From NCBI GenBank assembly GCA_947566125.1, contig CANOIR010000023.1, forward strand, positions 1 to 34,528: a stretch of DNA of 34,528 nucleotides, read 5' to 3'. Origin of the DNA: an uncultured Ruminococcus sp. Lineage in GTDB: Bacteria; Bacillota; Clostridia; Oscillospirales; Ruminococcaceae. Below, in pieces: positions 32,820 through 34,528 of the stretch (positions are counted from its first letter, which is position 1; every line of letters begins with the position of its first letter). A model generated the notes under the pieces. It was not told the origin of the DNA. It did not search any database and saw only the letters and a program-made list of their open reading frames with translations. A program made the position numbers and the translations under genes.

Positions 32820-34409
32820 ATGAAAATATGTCCACAATGCAAAATGACTTATGAAAGCAACAATTTAAGCACCTGTGCAAATTGCGGAAGTCAGCTTGTT
32901 TCATGGAATGATTATAATGACGATGACAAAAAAACTGAACAAACAAAATACTGCCCGAAATGCTTGAATATTGAATCCGACCCGAATGCTGTATTCTGCA
33001 AACATTGCGGTGAACAACTTGTGGAACAAAACGAATCAGAGTCATATGAATCTGATTATAAAACAGAAGAACAAGCTGAATATGATGATTTTGAAAATGA
33101 CAATGACCTTTACATTTATAATGAAAAACCTGACAATACATCAGACCAATTTAATCAATATCCGCAAGAGCAAATTCCAAGTCAGCATTCTAAACAGTTT
33201 TATAACGAAAATAAAAACAGTACGGATACTGTTAAAAATAATCTTACTAAAAACAATACTCTTACCATAACTATAATAGTATGCATATGCATTCTGGCAA
33301 TTCTTACAACAATATTCATAATATTGTTTTTTATGAAAGATAATGATAAAAATAACGATAAACTAGAATTCAGCTATGCACCTATTACAGCCACAACTTA
33401 CAAAAAGACCGAGATTCCAACTGAACCTGATACAAGTAAGCCACAAACTGAACCAACAGAATCTGCAACCCAAACCACCTCCATCTACACTACTATAAGC
33501 ACAATTACAGAAACAACTGTAATTACAACTGAGGAAACTACTATAATCACAACCAAAACAGATGTTCTAAATAATAATACACCTGACAGAAATAAAGTTG
33601 GCAGAAGCAATATTATAAACGGCGGACAAGCTTGTGCTGACGGCGAATATTATTATTATGGATTTAACGGAATCTATAAAACCGACTGGCAAAATAACGA
33701 TATAAAAATGTCTGACAGCTCTGCTTACTATATGAACATTTCAGATGACTATATATATTTTACAGATGCTGAGAACAATTTCATTCACCGTATAAATAAA
33801 GACAGCTTTGAAGATGATATACTTCTCTCTGAATATTGCTATGAGCTTACACTTTATGATAATATGCTTTACTTCAGCAGACAAATTGATGGAAAAAATA
33901 CCATTTGCCGTATGAAATGTGATGGCTCTGACCTTCAAGTTCTATCAGAATACTGTGCATGGTATATGAATATTGTAAATGACAAGGTCTATTATGTAAA
34001 TTACGATGACAATTATAAGCTCTATAAAATGGATCTTGACGGCGAAAATATAGAAGTTATAAACAATGATCAATGTTCAGATGTTTGTGTAACCGAAGAT
34101 GCAATTTATTTTTCATCCGACAGAGATACACGTTATTTATATTCAATGAATCCAGGCGGTACAAATGTACATCAGATAAATTCTGTATTTACTAAGCATA
34201 CAAACTATGTTGACGGAAGAATTTATTATGTAAGCGATGATAAAAATTTTTATTCATGTTTACCTGATGGTTCAGATGTAAAGTTGGAAGGAGATTCTAA
34301 CGAATTAGGATATGAAATAGAGTATCCACTGGTATTCAGTCAGTTTAAAATCTTATTTAATGATGAAACAAATACGTTTGTAAAGCTCCCTCTTGGAGAT
34401 AATACGTAA
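32820..34409 (+). CDS. Double zinc-ribbon, single-pass membrane protein with DUF5050-like beta-propeller ectodomain
   Basis: The start is ATG 32820 with GGGAG upstream; an overlapping TTG at 32811 is less likely. 529 residues. Two zinc ribbons (CPQCKMTYESNNLSTCANCG and CPKCLN...VFCKHCG) occupy ~4-65. An acidic cytosolic stretch precedes a membrane segment (~150-173), then a Thr-rich linker (~190-255). From ~260, repeated short units with YYYYGFNGIYK, YIYFTDAENN, MLYFSRQ, KVYYVNYDD, AIYFSSD and RIYYVSDD each pair with a polar residue-rich strand. This is the DUF5050/TolB-like propeller pattern found in clostridial surface proteins. Likely an extracellular binding or sensing domain. Same architecture as the preceding gene with a different ectodomain. 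Confidence 0.88.
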   Translation: MKICPQCKMTYESNNLSTCANCGSQLVSWNDYNDDDKKTEQTKYCPKCLNIESDPNAVFCKHCGEQLVEQNESESYESDYKTEEQAEYDDFENDNDLYIYNEKPDNTSDQFNQYPQEQIPSQHSKQFYNENKNSTDTVKNNLTKNNTLTITIIVCICILAILTTIFIILFFMKDNDKNNDKLEFSYAPITATTYKKTEIPTEPDTSKPQTEPTESATQTTSIYTTISTITETTVITTEETTIITTKTDVLNNNTPDRNKVGRSNIINGGQACADGEYYYYGFNGIYKTDWQNNDIKMSDSSAYYMNISDDYIYFTDAENNFIHRINKDSFEDDILLSEYCYELTLYDNMLYFSRQIDGKNTICRMKCDGSDLQVLSEYCAWYMNIVNDKVYYVNYDDNYKLYKMDLDGENIEVINNDQCSDVCVTEDAIYFSSDRDTRYLYSMNPGGTNVHQINSVFTKHTNYVDGRIYYVSDDKNFYSCLPDGSDVKLEGDSNELGYEIEYPLVFSQFKILFNDETNTFVKLPLGDNT

Positions 34410-34428
34410 ATTCAAAGGTGGATAATAT

Positions 34429-34528
34429 ATGAGTAATAACAGAAAGATATGCCCAAACTGCAATAAATATTATACTCTCAATGACGTTTATTGTGATGTT
34501 TGCGGTCAAAAACTGGTAAGGGAAAACA
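34429..34528 (+). CDS. Zinc-ribbon protein, 3' end outside window
   Basis: ATG 34429 with an AAGGTGG site upstream opens a frame that runs off the end. The 33 visible residues form one complete zinc ribbon, CPNCNKYYTLNDVYCDVCG. It follows the propeller gene by 19 nt and is probably another member of the same membrane zinc-ribbon series. What follows the ribbon cannot be seen. Confidence 0.75.
   Translation, partial: MSNNRKICPNCNKYYTLNDVYCDVCGQKLVREN

Overview
The window reads as a chromosomal segment of a low-GC, anaerobic-type Firmicute of the Clostridia, most likely a Ruminococcus-like member of the Oscillospiraceae. This is an inference. It rests on the AT-rich sequence, strong GGAGG ribosome binding sites, TTG/GTG starts, the order hprK-murB-rapZ-whiA-dnaE-pfkA, a spore-coat catalase fragment, and extracellular proteins with Thr/Pro/Glu-rich linkers. 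No rRNA, tRNA or CRISPR array was recognised.

Region 1 (1 to about 9,240) looks like part of an integrated mobile element. It holds the end of a large multidomain protein, a small membrane protein, an HtpX-like M48 protease, a VirD4/TraG-like coupling ATPase with a possible frameshift at its start, a replication-relaxation family protein behind a large nested palindrome, a lysophospholipase-like hydrolase with its own promoter, a 55-residue ORF, and a large serine recombinase. Directly after the recombinase stop codon, the reading frame becomes the C-terminal part of a CotJC-type manganese catalase. The element has therefore apparently split that spore-coat gene; the other half should lie left of the window.

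Region 2 (9,600 to 16,030, minus strand) is one probable operon with a good sigma-A-type promoter: a NifS-like cysteine desulfurase and ThiI (4-thiouridine tRNA modification), PncC/CinA-C, two class B sortases, and a SpoIID-domain protein whose two conserved blocks are in reversed order. Genes are nearly touching or overlapping.

Region 3 (16,060 to 26,930, minus strand) is a core set: rpe, a membrane-anchored GH-like protein, hprK, murB, rapZ, whiA, dnaE and pfkA. pfkA has its own promoter and terminator. A 171-bp near-palindromic MITE-like repeat sits in front of hprK. The yvcK/glmR gene usually found between rapZ and whiA is absent.

Region 4 (27,000 to the end, plus strand) starts from a perfect TTGACA-17-TATAAT promoter, divergent from the rpe promoter. 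It encodes a tandem zinc-ribbon protein, a vWA protein, a PP2C phosphatase and an unusual Ser/Thr kinase, then at least four further zinc-finger proteins, three of them membrane-anchored and two of those with extracellular domains. The vWA-PP2C-kinase core resembles the TerY-P triad described for ter-linked stress systems, but here it is coupled to membrane zinc-ribbon proteins and no TerD-type gene is visible. This is the strongest candidate for an undescribed signalling system. The cluster runs off the right end.
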